Source: Mesorhizobium sp.
Lineage (GTDB): Bacteria; Pseudomonadota; Alphaproteobacteria; Rhizobiales; Rhizobiaceae
Direction of reading: 5' to 3'
DNA: 64,000 nucleotides
NCBI GenBank assembly: GCA_004020875.1
Contig: SAPZ01000002.1
Span: 62,001 to 126,000 of the forward strand
Below the pieces are notes generated by a model that was not told where the DNA came from, ran no database searches, and saw only the letters and a program-made list of their open reading frames with translations. How positions within the stretch are numbered: position 1 is the first letter of the stretch; the number at the start of each line of letters is the position of its first letter. Shown one piece after another: positions 42,801-52,275 of the stretch. The position numbers and the translations under genes are program-made.

Positions 42801-45316
42801 TCGGTGCCGAGAAGCTGTTGAAGACCATCACCGCTTCGGTGCCGGCCGGCGGCAGCACGGTCGACATCCCGGTCGGCGACGACTGGGGCGCCGGCGCCTA
42901 TGTCACGGCGACCCTGTTCCGGCCCGGCGATGCGCAGGAATCGCGGATGCCGGCCCGCGCCATCGGCGTCAAATGGCTAGCTGTGGATCCGGGCTCGAAG
43001 AAGCTGGCGGTCACGCTGACGCCGCCCGAAAAGACGATGCCGCGCCAGCAACTGTCGATCCCCGTTGCTGTGAACGGCGCCCGGGCCGGCGCCAACGCCT
43101 ATGTGATGGTGGCGGCCGTCGATGTCGGCATCCTCAACCTCACCAATTACAAGGCGCCCGATCCGGAGGACTGGTTCTTCGGCCAACGCATGCTGGGGCT
43201 TGAGATCCGCGATCTCTACGGACGCCTGATCGACGGCTCGCTCGGCACCATGGGCAAGATACGGACCGGCGGCGACGGGGCGAACATGCAGGCGCAAGGC
43301 AGCCCGCCGACCGAAAAGCTGATCGCCTTCTTCTCCGGCCCGGTCGAGCTCGACGCCAACGGCAAGGCGCGCGTCGATTTCGACATCCCGCAGTTCAACG
43401 GCACCGTTCGCGTCATGGCGGTCGCCTGGACCAAGGACGCCGTCGGCCATGCCCAGACCGACGTCATCGTGCGCGATCCGGTGGTGATCACCGCCGGCCT
43501 GCCGCGCTTCCTGGCCCCGGGCGATGCGGCGACCATGCGCCTCGATATCGCAGACACTGACGGTCCGGCCGGCGACTATGCGCTGTCGGTCACCACCACC
43601 GGCGATCTTTCGACAGGCGACAAGCCTTTGCCCGAGAAGCTGACGCTCGCTCAGGGCAAACGCCAGTCGCTCACTTTCCCGCTGGTCGCCAAGATCGCCG
43701 GCGATGCCTCCGTCACCGTCAAGCTGGCGCATGCTGATGGCACCCAGGTCGAGCAGACGCTCTATCTGCCGGTGCGACCGGCGCAGCTTCCGGTCACCAA
43801 CCGCATGGTTGTCGACCTGAAGCCTCATGGCGGCTCGCTGCGGGTCGACAAGGAACTCCTTTCCGCCAGCGTGCTCGACGGCGCTTCGGTCAGTGTCGGC
43901 GTGTCGCAATCGTCCGCGCTCGACGTGCCGTCACTTCTGATGTCGCTCGACCGATATCCCTACGGTTGCGCCGAGCAGACCACCAGCCGCGCGATGCCGT
44001 TGCTCTATGTCAACGACATGGCCAAGAGCATCGGCATGGAGAGCGACCCTGACCTGCATCAACGCATCCAGGACGCCATCTACAAGGTGCTCTCCTACCA
44101 GTCGTCAAGCGGCAGCTTCGGTCTGTGGGGGCCGGGCTCCGGCGATCTGTGGCTCGACGCCTATGTCAGCGAGTTCCTGACACGTGCTCGCGAGGAGAAG
44201 TATGATGTTCCCGCGTTGGCGATGAACCAGGCGCTGAACAACCTGCACAACTCGCTCGGCTACGACCAGGACGTCCAGGACAAGGGCAGCGAGATCGCCT
44301 ATGCGCTCTACGTGCTTGCTCGCAACAAAAAGGCCTCGATTGGCGATCTGCGCTACTACGCCGACACGCAGCTCGAAGCCTTCTCCAGCCCGATGGCGGT
44401 CGCACAACTGGCGGCAAGCCTAGCGCTCTATGGCGACACGCAACGCTCGGAATCGACCTTCCAGACGGCGCTCCGGCTGGCGCAGTCGGAAACCGACTAC
44501 GACTGGTATCGCTCGGACTACGGTTCGCGGTTGCGTGACGGCGCGGCGATGCTGGCGCTGGCGGCGGAATCGAAGCCGGTGCCGAGCATCATGCCGCCGT
44601 TGATCAAGCTGGTCGGCGTTGCGCGCGCCGATGCCCGCTGGACAAGCACGCAGGACGAATCCTGGATGCTGCTGGCCGCACGGGCGCTGAAGGAAGGCAA
44701 TGATTCCATCACGCTTTCCGTCAATGGCGCGCCGCATTCGGGCGGCTACTCCGACCAGGTCGCCGGGAGCGATCTCGTCGACAGCCCGCTCACCATCGCC
44801 AACACCGGCGCGACGCCGCTGCAGGCGGTGGTCACGGCGGTCGCCGCGCCAGTCGATCCGCAGCCCGCCGGCGGCGACGGCTTCACCATCGATCGCACCT
44901 ACTACAAGCTCGACGGCACCGAGGCTAACGTCACCGAAGCCAGGCAGAACGAACGCTACGTGGTCGTACTCAAGATCTATGAGCAGAACAAATGGCCGTC
45001 GCGGCTCCTGATCACCGATCTGTTGCCGGCCGGCTTCGAGATCGACAATCCGAGCCTGGTGTCCAGCGCGCAATTGTCCAACTTCTCCTGGCTGGCGCAG
45101 ACCGACGCCGCGCATCTGGAGTTCCGCGACGACCGTTTCGTTGCCGCCTTCAACCCGACCGAAGGCGACGGCGACCGCAACATCACGCTGGCCTATGTCG
45201 TGCGCGCCGTGACGCCAGGCACCTACGCCCATCCGGCGGCAACGGTGGAGGACATGTACCGGCCGCAATACTCGGCCCGCACCGCCACCGGCGTCATGGA
45301 GGTGAAGGCGGAATAG
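39836..45316 (+). CDS. Bacterial alpha-2-macroglobulin with PAN domain and thioester
   Basis: This is a 1,826-residue periplasmic protease-trapping protein of the MG1/YfhM type. The signal peptide is LSFLLLIFFALGGAAFA with type I cleavage, so unlike E. coli YfhM it is not a lipoprotein. A PAN/Apple-like domain follows at about residues 30-85 (LDQCKTACLGDTACRAFTYN and four cysteines). The A2M bait and thioester region is intact, with YPYGCAEQTTSRAMP placing the thioester Cys at about 1378, and it is followed by the complement-like alpha-helical domain and QFNGTVRVMAVAW upstream. The ATG at 39836 follows GGAGGG. pbpC is the next gene, the arrangement known from E. coli, where the pair is thought to protect and repair the envelope. 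Confidence 0.93.
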   Translation: MAMRAARGLSFLLLIFFALGGAAFAAEARRIVTTDNSDYFGFDLRSEQNVSLDQCKTACLGDTACRAFTYNTKAKWCFLKSDYNQLKSFTGAVAGKVANVDGDPDIGAPPALAFFPNWMADQAQQFRNKLTDPAYDKPTEGFAALQAAAEQASLTGDHRLAMQKYQAAISVLPDDGALWLALAREVLAVEPASNTTEPATFPMNATSAAYNAYKLVRTAKTRAQALAQLAAGLDKRDLYRPSLQAYEASLALVNSPAVQADYADLKARKGFRVVEHTVDADSSSPRICAQFSEELVKTGIDYAQFVTVDNAAPKAVEAKDKQICVEGLEHGQHYDVTFRAGLPAAIGETIAAPVVLSIYVQDRAPSARFTGDSFVLPAGVRRGIPVVTVNMNAAKMTLYRIGDRSLAQLLSGYQFLHQLDGYDISTISDQMGAPVWSGTLDIANDLNKEVTTSFPVDEAIPQRKPGVYVLTAQPVDDKSDDYGSRATQWFVVSDIGLSTYTGQDGLNVFARSLGSAKPISGAELTLLARNNEILGTATTDAEGHAVFNPGLTRGENGMVPAVLMARQGDNDFVFLDMGKAGFDLSDRGVEGRASPGALDVYAWTERGIYRAGEDVHVAALARDGAAKAVEKLPLTFIFTRPDGVENRRIVSNGESAGGHAVDLPLETNAMRGTWTVSIYTDPKQSPVARQMFLVEDFVADRIEFDLTADKKEIAQGETANATVDGRFLYGAPAAGLALEGEMTLSTTSSWDNFKDFTFGLADEQSSEPTVTPLANLPVVGNDGKATFPITIDKLPSTTKLVNAKVTVRMREAGGRAVERSLDIGVRPQRDVIGIRPDFEGDEVPQGGTAKFSIIAVDPNGKREDLKGAQWSLVKVERNYQWYRSNNSWNYEAVNLTKAVANGALDLKADGEATVSLPVDWGRYRLEVETADPEGPATSYEFDAGWYVASTTTETPDGLEIALDKDTYAAGDVAKLKVSPHFAGELLVTIGAEKLLKTITASVPAGGSTVDIPVGDDWGAGAYVTATLFRPGDAQESRMPARAIGVKWLAVDPGSKKLAVTLTPPEKTMPRQQLSIPVAVNGARAGANAYVMVAAVDVGILNLTNYKAPDPEDWFFGQRMLGLEIRDLYGRLIDGSLGTMGKIRTGGDGANMQAQGSPPTEKLIAFFSGPVELDANGKARVDFDIPQFNGTVRVMAVAWTKDAVGHAQTDVIVRDPVVITAGLPRFLAPGDAATMRLDIADTDGPAGDYALSVTTTGDLSTGDKPLPEKLTLAQGKRQSLTFPLVAKIAGDASVTVKLAHADGTQVEQTLYLPVRPAQLPVTNRMVVDLKPHGGSLRVDKELLSASVLDGASVSVGVSQSSALDVPSLLMSLDRYPYGCAEQTTSRAMPLLYVNDMAKSIGMESDPDLHQRIQDAIYKVLSYQSSSGSFGLWGPGSGDLWLDAYVSEFLTRAREEKYDVPALAMNQALNNLHNSLGYDQDVQDKGSEIAYALYVLARNKKASIGDLRYYADTQLEAFSSPMAVAQLAASLALYGDTQRSESTFQTALRLAQSETDYDWYRSDYGSRLRDGAAMLALAAESKPVPSIMPPLIKLVGVARADARWTSTQDESWMLLAARALKEGNDSITLSVNGAPHSGGYSDQVAGSDLVDSPLTIANTGATPLQAVVTAVAAPVDPQPAGGDGFTIDRTYYKLDGTEANVTEARQNERYVVVLKIYEQNKWPSRLLITDLLPAGFEIDNPSLVSSAQLSNFSWLAQTDAAHLEFRDDRFVAAFNPTEGDGDRNITLAYVVRAVTPGTYAHPAATVEDMYRPQYSARTATGVMEVKAE

Positions 45317-45325
45317 CAAAGTCGC

Positions 45326-45355
45326 CCTTCTCCCCGTCATTGTACGGGGAGAAGG
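45326..45355. repeat. Palindrome between the macroglobulin gene and pbpC
   Basis: A perfect 12-bp stem (CCTTCTCCCCGT and ACGGGGAGAAGG) with a 6-base loop lies 10 bp past the macroglobulin stop codon and 29 bp before the pbpC start. It is related to the CTCTCCCC palindromes elsewhere in the window and may trim or stabilise the operon mRNA. Confidence 0.75.
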
Positions 45356-45383
45356 TGCCGGCAGGTGGATGAGGGGCAGCACG

Positions 45384-47474
45384 ATGCTCTCCAAGAAATT
45401 CTTCAGATGCACCGCGATCGCGGGCGCATGCCTTGCCGGCTTCGCAGCCGCATCTTTAGCCGCGCTCTGGGAGCTCGACCGAGCCTTCCCGCCGCCGCTG
45501 CCAGCAAAGCTGACGGTCTCGACCGAAGTGCAGGACCGCGACGGCCAGTTGCTGCGCGCCTTCGCGACGCCGGACGGCTACTGGCGGCTCGAGACCAGGC
45601 TCGACCAGGTCGACAAGCAATTCGTCGACATGCTGGTGACTTATGAAGACAAGCGCTTCTGGGACCACCGCGGCGTCGACATCCTGGCGCTTTGCCGCGC
45701 CGCCGGCCAGCTCGTCACCCGCGGCCACATCGTGTCGGGGGGCTCGACGCTCTCGATGCAGCTTGCCCGGCTGATCGAGCCGCGGGACAGCCGCAGCCTC
45801 GGCTCCAAGCTCAAGCAGATGCTGCGCGCCATCCAAATCGAGCGGCGGCTCACCAAGCAGGAAATCCTAGAACGCTATCTGACGCTGGCGCCCTATGGCG
45901 GCAATCTCGAAGGCGTTCGCGCCGCATCGCTTGCCTATTTTGGCAAGGAGCCGAAGCGGCTGACCGTTTCGGAAGCCGCCCTTCTCGTGGCCCTGCCGCA
46001 ATTGCCGGAAAAGCGCCGGCCAGACCGCAATCTCGACATCGCGCACGCTGCTCGCGACCGCGTGCTGACCCGCATGGTTTCGGCCGGCCTGCTCGGCGAG
46101 CGCGAAGCGCAGCGCGCGGCACTGGACGACGTCTCCGGCCTGCGCAGAAAGCTTCCGGCGCTGGCCGCGCACGCGTCCTACGCCATGCTGCCAAAGGCCG
46201 CGCCCGGCAAGCCGCTTCAGCTCACCATCCGCAAGAGCGTGCAGCAGGGGCTGGAACAGGTGGCGAGAGATGCCGCCAGGAACCTGGGTCCGAAACTTTC
46301 CATCGCCATGGTGATGGCCGACGCGCGCACCGGCGATATTCTCGGCGAGGTGGGCTCGGCCGACTTCTTCGACGCCAGCCGCTCCGGCTGGATCGACATG
46401 ACCAAGGTGGTTCGCTCGCCTGGCTCGACGCTGAAGCCGTTCATCTACGGGCTTGCCTTCGAGCAGGGGCTGGTGGCGCAGGAAACGATCATTCAGGACA
46501 GCCCGGCCGATTTCGGCGGCTACCGGCCGAAGAATTTCGACATGGGCTACCAGGGCGACGTCTCGATTCGCCAGGCACTCCAATTGTCACTCAACGTGCC
46601 GGCGATCCGCGTGCTTGACGCCGTCGGTCCGGCGCGGCTGACGGCTCGCTTCCGCCAGGCCGGCGTCAACCCGATCCTGCCGATCAACGAAGCGCCGGGC
46701 CTTGCGATCGGGCTTGGCGGCGTCGGCGTGACCTTGCGCGATCTGGTGCAGCTCTATACGGGGCTCGCCAATGGCGGCAAGATGCATACGCTGCATGATG
46801 GCACCGAGCCGGCCAATGCCGAACGCACAACAGCCACCATCCTCGACGACCAGGCGGCTTGGCAGATCAACGATATCCTGTCCGGCGTGAAGCCGCCGGA
46901 AGGCGCCGTGCAGCGCGGCATCGCCTACAAGACCGGCACCTCCTACGGCTATCGCGATGCATGGTCCGTCGGCTTCGACGGCCGCTATGTGCTGGGTGTC
47001 TGGGTCGGCCGCGCCGACGCGAGCCCTGTCCCCGGCCTGTCCGGCTATGTTTCCGCCGCTCCGATCCTTTTCGAGGGTTTTGTCCGTTCCGGCCTTGGCA
47101 GCGTGCCGCTGCCCGGCCGGCCGCCGGGCGTCTTCAACCCCAAACGCGAGGAACTGCCGGTGACGCTTGCTCGCTTCGGCGCCGGGCCCGACGGGCTGGT
47201 GCAGGCCACCGCCACCGAGCCGGCGCCTACCATCATCTTCCCGCCCAATGGCGCCCGTGTCGACCTCGGCACCAATTCCGCCGACGCCACCCCACTGGTG
47301 CTGAAGCTGCAGGGAGGCCGCGCGCCGTTCCGCTGGCTCGCCAACGGCAAGCCGCTCGCCGGCATCGACCGCCGCCGCACGGCGACCTGGCAACCCGACG
47401 GCACCGGCTATTCGACGCTAACCGTGATCGATGCCGCCGGCCGCGCGGCGAGCGTGAAGGTTTTCGTTGAGTAG
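45384..47474 (+). CDS. pbpC: Penicillin-binding protein 1C (glycosyltransferase/transpeptidase)
   Basis: This is a 696-residue bifunctional peptidoglycan synthase of the PBP1C class. After an N-terminal membrane anchor comes the GT51 domain (TYEDKRFWDHRGVDILAL, SGGSTLSMQLARLIEP, LERYLTLAPYGGNLEG). The transpeptidase domain has the active-site SPGSTLKPFIYGLAFE (Ser-x-x-Lys), the SLN triad in LQLSLNVPAIR and the KTG motif in YKTGTSYGYRD. The last 90 residues are the BiPBP_C domain. The ATG at 45384 is chosen for its GAGGGG spacing. It sits between the macroglobulin gene and an overlapping D-Ala-D-Ala dipeptidase gene. Confidence 0.95.
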   Translation: MLSKKFFRCTAIAGACLAGFAAASLAALWELDRAFPPPLPAKLTVSTEVQDRDGQLLRAFATPDGYWRLETRLDQVDKQFVDMLVTYEDKRFWDHRGVDILALCRAAGQLVTRGHIVSGGSTLSMQLARLIEPRDSRSLGSKLKQMLRAIQIERRLTKQEILERYLTLAPYGGNLEGVRAASLAYFGKEPKRLTVSEAALLVALPQLPEKRRPDRNLDIAHAARDRVLTRMVSAGLLGEREAQRAALDDVSGLRRKLPALAAHASYAMLPKAAPGKPLQLTIRKSVQQGLEQVARDAARNLGPKLSIAMVMADARTGDILGEVGSADFFDASRSGWIDMTKVVRSPGSTLKPFIYGLAFEQGLVAQETIIQDSPADFGGYRPKNFDMGYQGDVSIRQALQLSLNVPAIRVLDAVGPARLTARFRQAGVNPILPINEAPGLAIGLGGVGVTLRDLVQLYTGLANGGKMHTLHDGTEPANAERTTATILDDQAAWQINDILSGVKPPEGAVQRGIAYKTGTSYGYRDAWSVGFDGRYVLGVWVGRADASPVPGLSGYVSAAPILFEGFVRSGLGSVPLPGRPPGVFNPKREELPVTLARFGAGPDGLVQATATEPAPTIIFPPNGARVDLGTNSADATPLVLKLQGGRAPFRWLANGKPLAGIDRRRTATWQPDGTGYSTLTVIDAAGRAASVKVFVE

Positions 47475-48198
47475 AGTGCGGCAAGCTATTCAGGGGATTG
47501 CGTTTTGCGCATTGCTTTCGATCGCCGGCACCCTTGCAGCCAGCGCCGACCCCCTGCCCGCCGGCTTCGTCAGGCTCACCGATGTCGATCCGACCATCCG
47601 CCAGGACATCCGCTACGCCGGCCACGAAAACTTCCTGCGCCGCAAGGTCGACGGCTATGGCGCCCCGGCCTGCATCCTGACCGCGCAGGCGGCGAAGGCA
47701 TTGTCCAGCGTCCAGAAAATCATGACGGACAAAGGCCTGACGCTCGTCGTCTTCGACTGCTACCGACCCGCCCGGGCCGTCGCCGACATGAGCAAATGGA
47801 CGCGAGAAGGCGGCCCGCCGGATCTGCAATGGTATCCGACGGTCGAACGCGGCGATCTTATCGCCAAGGGCTATGTCGGCGAGTTGTCCGTTCATTCGCG
47901 CGGCTCGACCGTCGACCTCGCTATCGCCGACCTGGGCAAGCGAAGCGATATTCATCCGGCCTGCGGCGCTCCTGACGTCAGGACACTCGACTTCGGCACC
48001 GGGTTTGATTGCTTCGATCCAATGAGTGAGAGCGCGCACCGCCCTCTTCCCGCCGAAGCGGCGGCGAACCGCAAGATGCTGCTTGCCGCCATGCGTGCCG
48101 CCGGCTTCCGCAACTATGCGCGCGAATGGTGGCACTTCACCCTCGCCAAAGAGCCTTTTCCAAAACAGCGTTTCGATTTTCCGGTCACGGCCAATTAG
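47467..48198 (+). CDS. VanX-type D-alanyl-D-alanine dipeptidase, secreted
   Basis: This is a 243-residue zinc dipeptidase of the M15D (VanX/DdpX) family. The metal ligands match VanX spacing: SVHSRGSTVDLAI gives His143 and Asp150, and EWWHF gives Glu220 and His223. A candidate signal peptide (IQGIAFCALLSIAGTLAASA) places it in the periplasm. There is no ATG. The TTG at 47467 lies 6 bases after GAAGG and overlaps the pbpC stop by 8 bp, indicating coupled translation; a GTG at 47476 is the alternative. It would hydrolyse D-Ala-D-Ala or related muropeptide products, perhaps to recycle D-alanine. With no vanH/vanA-type genes beside it, vancomycin resistance is unlikely. Confidence 0.9.
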   Translation: MSRVRQAIQGIAFCALLSIAGTLAASADPLPAGFVRLTDVDPTIRQDIRYAGHENFLRRKVDGYGAPACILTAQAAKALSSVQKIMTDKGLTLVVFDCYRPARAVADMSKWTREGGPPDLQWYPTVERGDLIAKGYVGELSVHSRGSTVDLAIADLGKRSDIHPACGAPDVRTLDFGTGFDCFDPMSESAHRPLPAEAAANRKMLLAAMRAAGFRNYAREWWHFTLAKEPFPKQRFDFPVTAN

Positions 48199-48398
48199 TA
48201 CGCCGGGATTGCCCTAACCCTGACCAATTCTAATTCGGCTGACTGATGCCGAGCCGAGCCAAAGCGGAAGAGGAAGATATTTCTTCAAAGAGCCCAATCA
48301 CGGCGAAAAATTGCTTCGGGGAGAAGAAAAAGGCAACAATCAATGCATCTAATTTCTATAAACTTGATAGAGTTCGCAGCAGTTCAACGGAGGCGGGA

Positions 48399-49427
48399 AT
48401 GACCAAACCTCATTTCAGGAAACTGCTTGGCGCGCTGGTCGCCACATCTGTCCAGTTCGGCACGCTCGGTTTCGCGTTTGCCGATACGACCATCCTCAAC
48501 GTTTCCTATGACCCGACACGTGAGCTCTACAAGGCCTATGACGAAGCCTTCGCGGCACACTGGAAAGCCGACACCGGCGAGACGGTCACCATCCGGCAGT
48601 CTCATGGCGGATCGGGCGCCCAGGCCCGTGCGGTGATCGACGGTCTCGACGCCGATGTCGTCACCCTGGCGCTCGAAGGCGACATCAACGCCATCGTCTC
48701 TAAGTCGAAGAAGATCAATCCGGACTGGCGCAAGAAATTCGAAAACAATTCAGCGCCTTACACCTCGACCATCATCTTCCTGGTGCGCAAGGGCAACCCC
48801 AAGGGCATCCATGACTGGAGCGATCTGGTGAAGGACGGCGTGCAGGTGATCACGCCGAATCCGAAGACCTCCGGCGGCGCGCGCTGGAACTACCTGGCGG
48901 CCTGGGCCTATGCCAATGCGCATGACGGCAATGACGAAGCCAAGACCAAGGAATTCGTCGCCAAGCTCTATGCCAACGCGCCAGTGCTCGACAGTGGCGC
49001 GCGCGGTTCGACCGTCACCTTTGCGCAGAAGGGCCTGGGCGACGTCCTGATCGGTTGGGAGAACGACGCTTATCTGGCGCTCGACGAATTTGGCGCGGAC
49101 AATTTCGATATCGTATATCCGCCGACCTCGATCCTGGCCGAGCCGCCGGTCGCCGTCGTCGACGCCAATGTCGACGCCAAGGGCACGCGCAAGGTGGCCG
49201 AAGCCTATCTTTCCTATCTCTATTCGAAGGAAGGCCAGACCATTATCGCCAAGAACCATTATCGCCCGGCCAAGCCCGAACTGGTTCCGGCCGAGGATCT
49301 CGCCAAGCTGCCGCAGATCAAGCTGGTCACCATCGACGACCCGCAATTCGGCGGCTGGAAGAAGGCGCAGCCTTACCATTTCGGCGACGGTGGTATATTC
49401 GACCAGATCTACAAGCCGGCCCAGTGA
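48399..49427 (+). CDS. sbp: Sulfate/thiosulfate ABC transporter binding protein (first copy)
   Basis: This is a 342-residue periplasmic sulfate-binding protein. The signal peptide lies within the first 28 residues (cleavage after FAFA). The family start [20 protein letters not shown] is followed by [41 protein letters not shown] and [18 protein letters not shown]. The ATG at 48399 is preceded by GGAGG; the longer open frame upstream lacks coding character. It is the first gene of the operon before cysT, cysW and cysA. The 200 bp before it contain no gene and probably the promoter. Confidence 0.93.
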   Translation: MTKPHFRKLLGALVATSVQFGTLGFAFADTTILNVSYDPTRELYKAYDEAFAAHWKADTGETVTIRQSHGGSGAQARAVIDGLDADVVTLALEGDINAIVSKSKKINPDWRKKFENNSAPYTSTIIFLVRKGNPKGIHDWSDLVKDGVQVITPNPKTSGGARWNYLAAWAYANAHDGNDEAKTKEFVAKLYANAPVLDSGARGSTVTFAQKGLGDVLIGWENDAYLALDEFGADNFDIVYPPTSILAEPPVAVVDANVDAKGTRKVAEAYLSYLYSKEGQTIIAKNHYRPAKPELVPAEDLAKLPQIKLVTIDDPQFGGWKKAQPYHFGDGGIFDQIYKPAQ

Positions 49428-49492
49428 GAGGCCGAGCCTCAAAAACTGGCGACTGCAATCTGGTTGAGTAAGAAGGGACGATCCAGAACAGC

Positions 49493-50344
49493 ATGACCAC
49501 AGCACCCGCTCATGCGGGGTGGCGATTCAGACAGCCGAGTGTCATTCCGGGTTTCGGACTGACGCTCGGCTTCTCGCTTGCCTACCTCACGCTCGTAATC
49601 CTCATCCCGCTCTCGGGGCTGATCTGGCGTTCGGCCGCTCTCGGCTGGACCGATTTTTGGGTCTTGGCGACCGACCGGCGCACCCTCAAGGCGCTCGAAA
49701 TCAGCTTCGGCACGGCCCTCATCGCTGCGGCAGTCAACGTCGTCTTCGGCACGCTCGTCGCCTGGGTGCTGGTCCGCTATCGCTTCCCCGGCCGCCGCGT
49801 CGTCGACGCGATGGTCGACCTGCCTTTCGCGCTGCCCACCGCGGTCGCCGGCATTGCGCTGACCACGCTCTATGCCCCGACCGGCTGGCTCGGCAAATTG
49901 CTGATGCCGCTCGGCCTGAAGGTCGCCTATACCCCGCTCGGCATCATCGTGGCGCTGGTCTTCATCGGCCTTCCCTTCGTCGTGCGCACCGTCCAGCCGA
50001 TCATGGAAGAGCTCGACAAGGAGGTAGAGGAGGCCGCCGCCACGCTCGGCGCCAGCCGCTTCCAGATCATCACGCGTGTGCTTCTGCCCAGCCTGGCGCC
50101 GGCCATCATCACCGGCTTCTCGCTCGCCTTCGCGCGTGGCGTCGGCGAATACGGCTCGGTCATCTTCATCGCCGGCAACCTGCCCTACAAATCCGAGATC
50201 GCCCCGCTTCTGATCGTCATCCGGCTGGAGGAGTACAATTATCCCGCCGCAACCGCGATAGCCGCGATCATGCTGGCGCTGTCCTTCGCGATGTTGCTCG
50301 TCATCAACCTCGTGCAGACGTGGAGCCGCAAGCGCTATGGCTGA
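49493..50344 (+). CDS. cysT: Sulfate ABC transporter permease CysT
   Basis: This is the 283-residue inner-membrane permease of the sulfate importer. Its six helices include [17 protein letters not shown] near the N-terminus. Typical CysT phrases are [31 protein letters not shown] and the coupling loop [47 protein letters not shown] is diagnostic of sulfate permeases. The 3' end overlaps cysW by 8 bp. Also called cysU. Confidence 0.95.
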   Translation: MTTAPAHAGWRFRQPSVIPGFGLTLGFSLAYLTLVILIPLSGLIWRSAALGWTDFWVLATDRRTLKALEISFGTALIAAAVNVVFGTLVAWVLVRYRFPGRRVVDAMVDLPFALPTAVAGIALTTLYAPTGWLGKLLMPLGLKVAYTPLGIIVALVFIGLPFVVRTVQPIMEELDKEVEEAAATLGASRFQIITRVLLPSLAPAIITGFSLAFARGVGEYGSVIFIAGNLPYKSEIAPLLIVIRLEEYNYPAATAIAAIMLALSFAMLLVINLVQTWSRKRYG

Positions 50345-51221
50345 TCCCGAGATCAAATCCTACGAGCCGCTCCACGAGAGCCGCTCGGCCGCGGTCACGG
50401 AAAGCCGCCCGGTCCGCATTACGCTGACGACCGTCACGCTGGTCTTTCTCGGCATCTTCCTGCTGTTGCCGCTGATCATCGTGTTCAAGGAGGCTTTCGC
50501 CAAGGGCGTCGGCGCCTATTTCCAATCCTTGGGCGATGCCGACACCCGCTCCGCCATCCGGCTGACATTGCTGGTGGCGGCGATCTCGGTGCCGCTCAAT
50601 CTCGTCTTCGGCCTTTCGGCCGCCTGGGCCATCGCCAAGTTCGAGTTCAAGGGGAAGGCGTTCCTGACCACGCTCATCGACTTGCCCTTCTCGGTGTCGC
50701 CGGTCATTTCCGGCCTGGTCTATGTGCTGCTCTTCGGCGCTCAAGGTTTGCTCGGCGAATGGCTGAAGGCGCATGGCATCCAGATCCTGTTCGCCGTGCC
50801 AGGCATTGTTCTGGCGACCGTCTTCGTGACCTTCCCCTTCGTCGCGCGCGAGCTCATCCCGCTGATGCAGGAACAGGGCAATGGCGACGAGGAGGCAGCG
50901 CTCTCGCTCGGCGCCAGCGGTTGGCAGGCCTTCTGGTATGTGACGCTGCCCAACGTCAAATGGGGGCTGCTCTATGGCGTTCTGCTCTGCAATGCGCGCG
51001 CCATGGGCGAGTTCGGCGCGGTCTCGGTGGTGTCCGGCCACATACGCGGCCTCACCAACACCATGCCGTTGCATGTCGAGATCCTCTACAATGAGTACAA
51101 TGCCGTCGGCGCCTTTGCAGTCGCTTCGCTGCTCGCCGGTCTGGCGCTGGTGACGCTGGTCTTGAAAACACTTCTCGAGATGCGCTACGGCGCCGAGATC
51201 GCCGCGACACGCGGACACTGA
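50337..51221 (+). CDS. cysW: Sulfate ABC transporter permease CysW
   Basis: This is the 294-residue partner permease to CysT. Recognisable stretches are [40 protein letters not shown], the coupling segment [20 protein letters not shown] and [20 protein letters not shown]. The ATG lies inside the last codons of cysT, so the two permeases are made in equal amounts. cysA follows after 13 bp. Confidence 0.95.
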   Translation: MADPEIKSYEPLHESRSAAVTESRPVRITLTTVTLVFLGIFLLLPLIIVFKEAFAKGVGAYFQSLGDADTRSAIRLTLLVAAISVPLNLVFGLSAAWAIAKFEFKGKAFLTTLIDLPFSVSPVISGLVYVLLFGAQGLLGEWLKAHGIQILFAVPGIVLATVFVTFPFVARELIPLMQEQGNGDEEAALSLGASGWQAFWYVTLPNVKWGLLYGVLLCNARAMGEFGAVSVVSGHIRGLTNTMPLHVEILYNEYNAVGAFAVASLLAGLALVTLVLKTLLEMRYGAEIAATRGH

Positions 51222-51234
51222 CAGAGGTCGATAT

Positions 51235-52275
51235 ATGGAAGTTCGCGTCGTCAACGTGCGCAAGGAGTTTGAGCGGTTTCCGGCGCTCCATGACGTGTCG
51301 CTCGACATCAAATCGGGCGAGCTCATAGCCCTGCTCGGCCCGTCGGGCTCCGGCAAGACGACGCTGCTGCGGCTGATCGCCGGCCTGGAGCGGCCGACCA
51401 AGGGGGCGATCTTCTTCGGCGACGAGGACGCCTCGCAAAAGTCGATCCAGGAGCGCAATGTCGGCTTCGTCTTCCAGCATTACGCGCTGTTCCGCCACAT
51501 GACGGTTGCCGACAATATCGGCTTCGGCCTGAAGGTACGGCACGGCGGCGCCAGGCCGTCGGGCCAGGAAATCCGCCGCCGGGCGCTGGAACTGCTCGAC
51601 CTTGTCCAACTGTCAGGCCTGGAAAAGCGCTATCCCGCGCAGCTCTCCGGCGGCCAGCGCCAGCGCGTGGCGTTGGCCCGCGCCATGGCGATTGAGCCCA
51701 AGGTGCTTCTGCTCGATGAACCCTTCGGGGCGCTCGATGCCCAGGTGCGCCGCGAATTGCGCCGCTGGCTGCGCGAGATCCACGACCGGACCGGCCACAC
51801 GACCGTCTTCGTCACGCATGACCAGGAGGAAGCGCTGGAGCTGGCCGACCGCGTCGTCGTCATGAGCCAAGGCCGCATTGAGCAGGTCGGCACCGCCGAC
51901 GATATCTATGACACGCCGAACTCGCCCTTCGTCTACTCCTTCATCGGCGAGTCGAGCTCGCTGCCGGTCAAGGTCGAGAATGGCGAGGTCTGGATCGCTG
52001 ACCGGCCGATCGGCCTGCAGGCGCCGCATGCGCCGCCCGGCGAAGCGGTTCTCCACTTCCGCCCTCATGACGTCGACCTGCTCGACGGCTGCAGCGGCTG
52101 CATCGCCGGCACGGTCGCCGCCAGCCGCCGTGTCGCCGGCACCAGGCGCGTCGAACTCGAGATCGGCGGCGAGCGCCGGCGCGTCGAGATCGAGCTACCG
52201 GTCGACCATCCTGCGGCGCAGAAAAGCAGGGTGGCCTTCAGGCCGCGGCGCTGGAAGCTCTTTCCCCAGTCCTGA
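51235..52275 (+). CDS. cysA: Sulfate/thiosulfate ABC transporter ATPase CysA
   Basis: This is the 346-residue ATPase of the sulfate importer. Motifs are Walker A GPSGSGKTTLLRL (about residue 35), the Q-loop FVFQHYALFRHMTVADNI, signature LSGGQRQRVALARA, Walker B VLLLDEPFGALD and switch FVTHDQEEALE. A C-terminal TOBE-like regulatory domain (about residues 240-346) ends in RVAFRPRRWKLFP. It is the last transporter gene before a second binding-protein gene 199 bp downstream. Confidence 0.95.
   Translation: MEVRVVNVRKEFERFPALHDVSLDIKSGELIALLGPSGSGKTTLLRLIAGLERPTKGAIFFGDEDASQKSIQERNVGFVFQHYALFRHMTVADNIGFGLKVRHGGARPSGQEIRRRALELLDLVQLSGLEKRYPAQLSGGQRQRVALARAMAIEPKVLLLDEPFGALDAQVRRELRRWLREIHDRTGHTTVFVTHDQEEALELADRVVVMSQGRIEQVGTADDIYDTPNSPFVYSFIGESSSLPVKVENGEVWIADRPIGLQAPHAPPGEAVLHFRPHDVDLLDGCSGCIAGTVAASRRVAGTRRVELEIGGERRRVEIELPVDHPAAQKSRVAFRPRRWKLFPQS

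Noticed and set aside
47467-48198. Vancomycin-resistance cassette
   Set aside because: Only the VanX-type dipeptidase is present. There is no D-Ala-D-Lac ligase, VanH dehydrogenase or VanRS pair, and the protein is secreted, which fits peptidoglycan turnover.
48199-48398. SAM-type riboswitch in front of the sulfate operon
   Set aside because: I could not find the conserved pseudoknot sequence of SAM-II or the helices of SAM-I, only a weak hairpin near 48,234.
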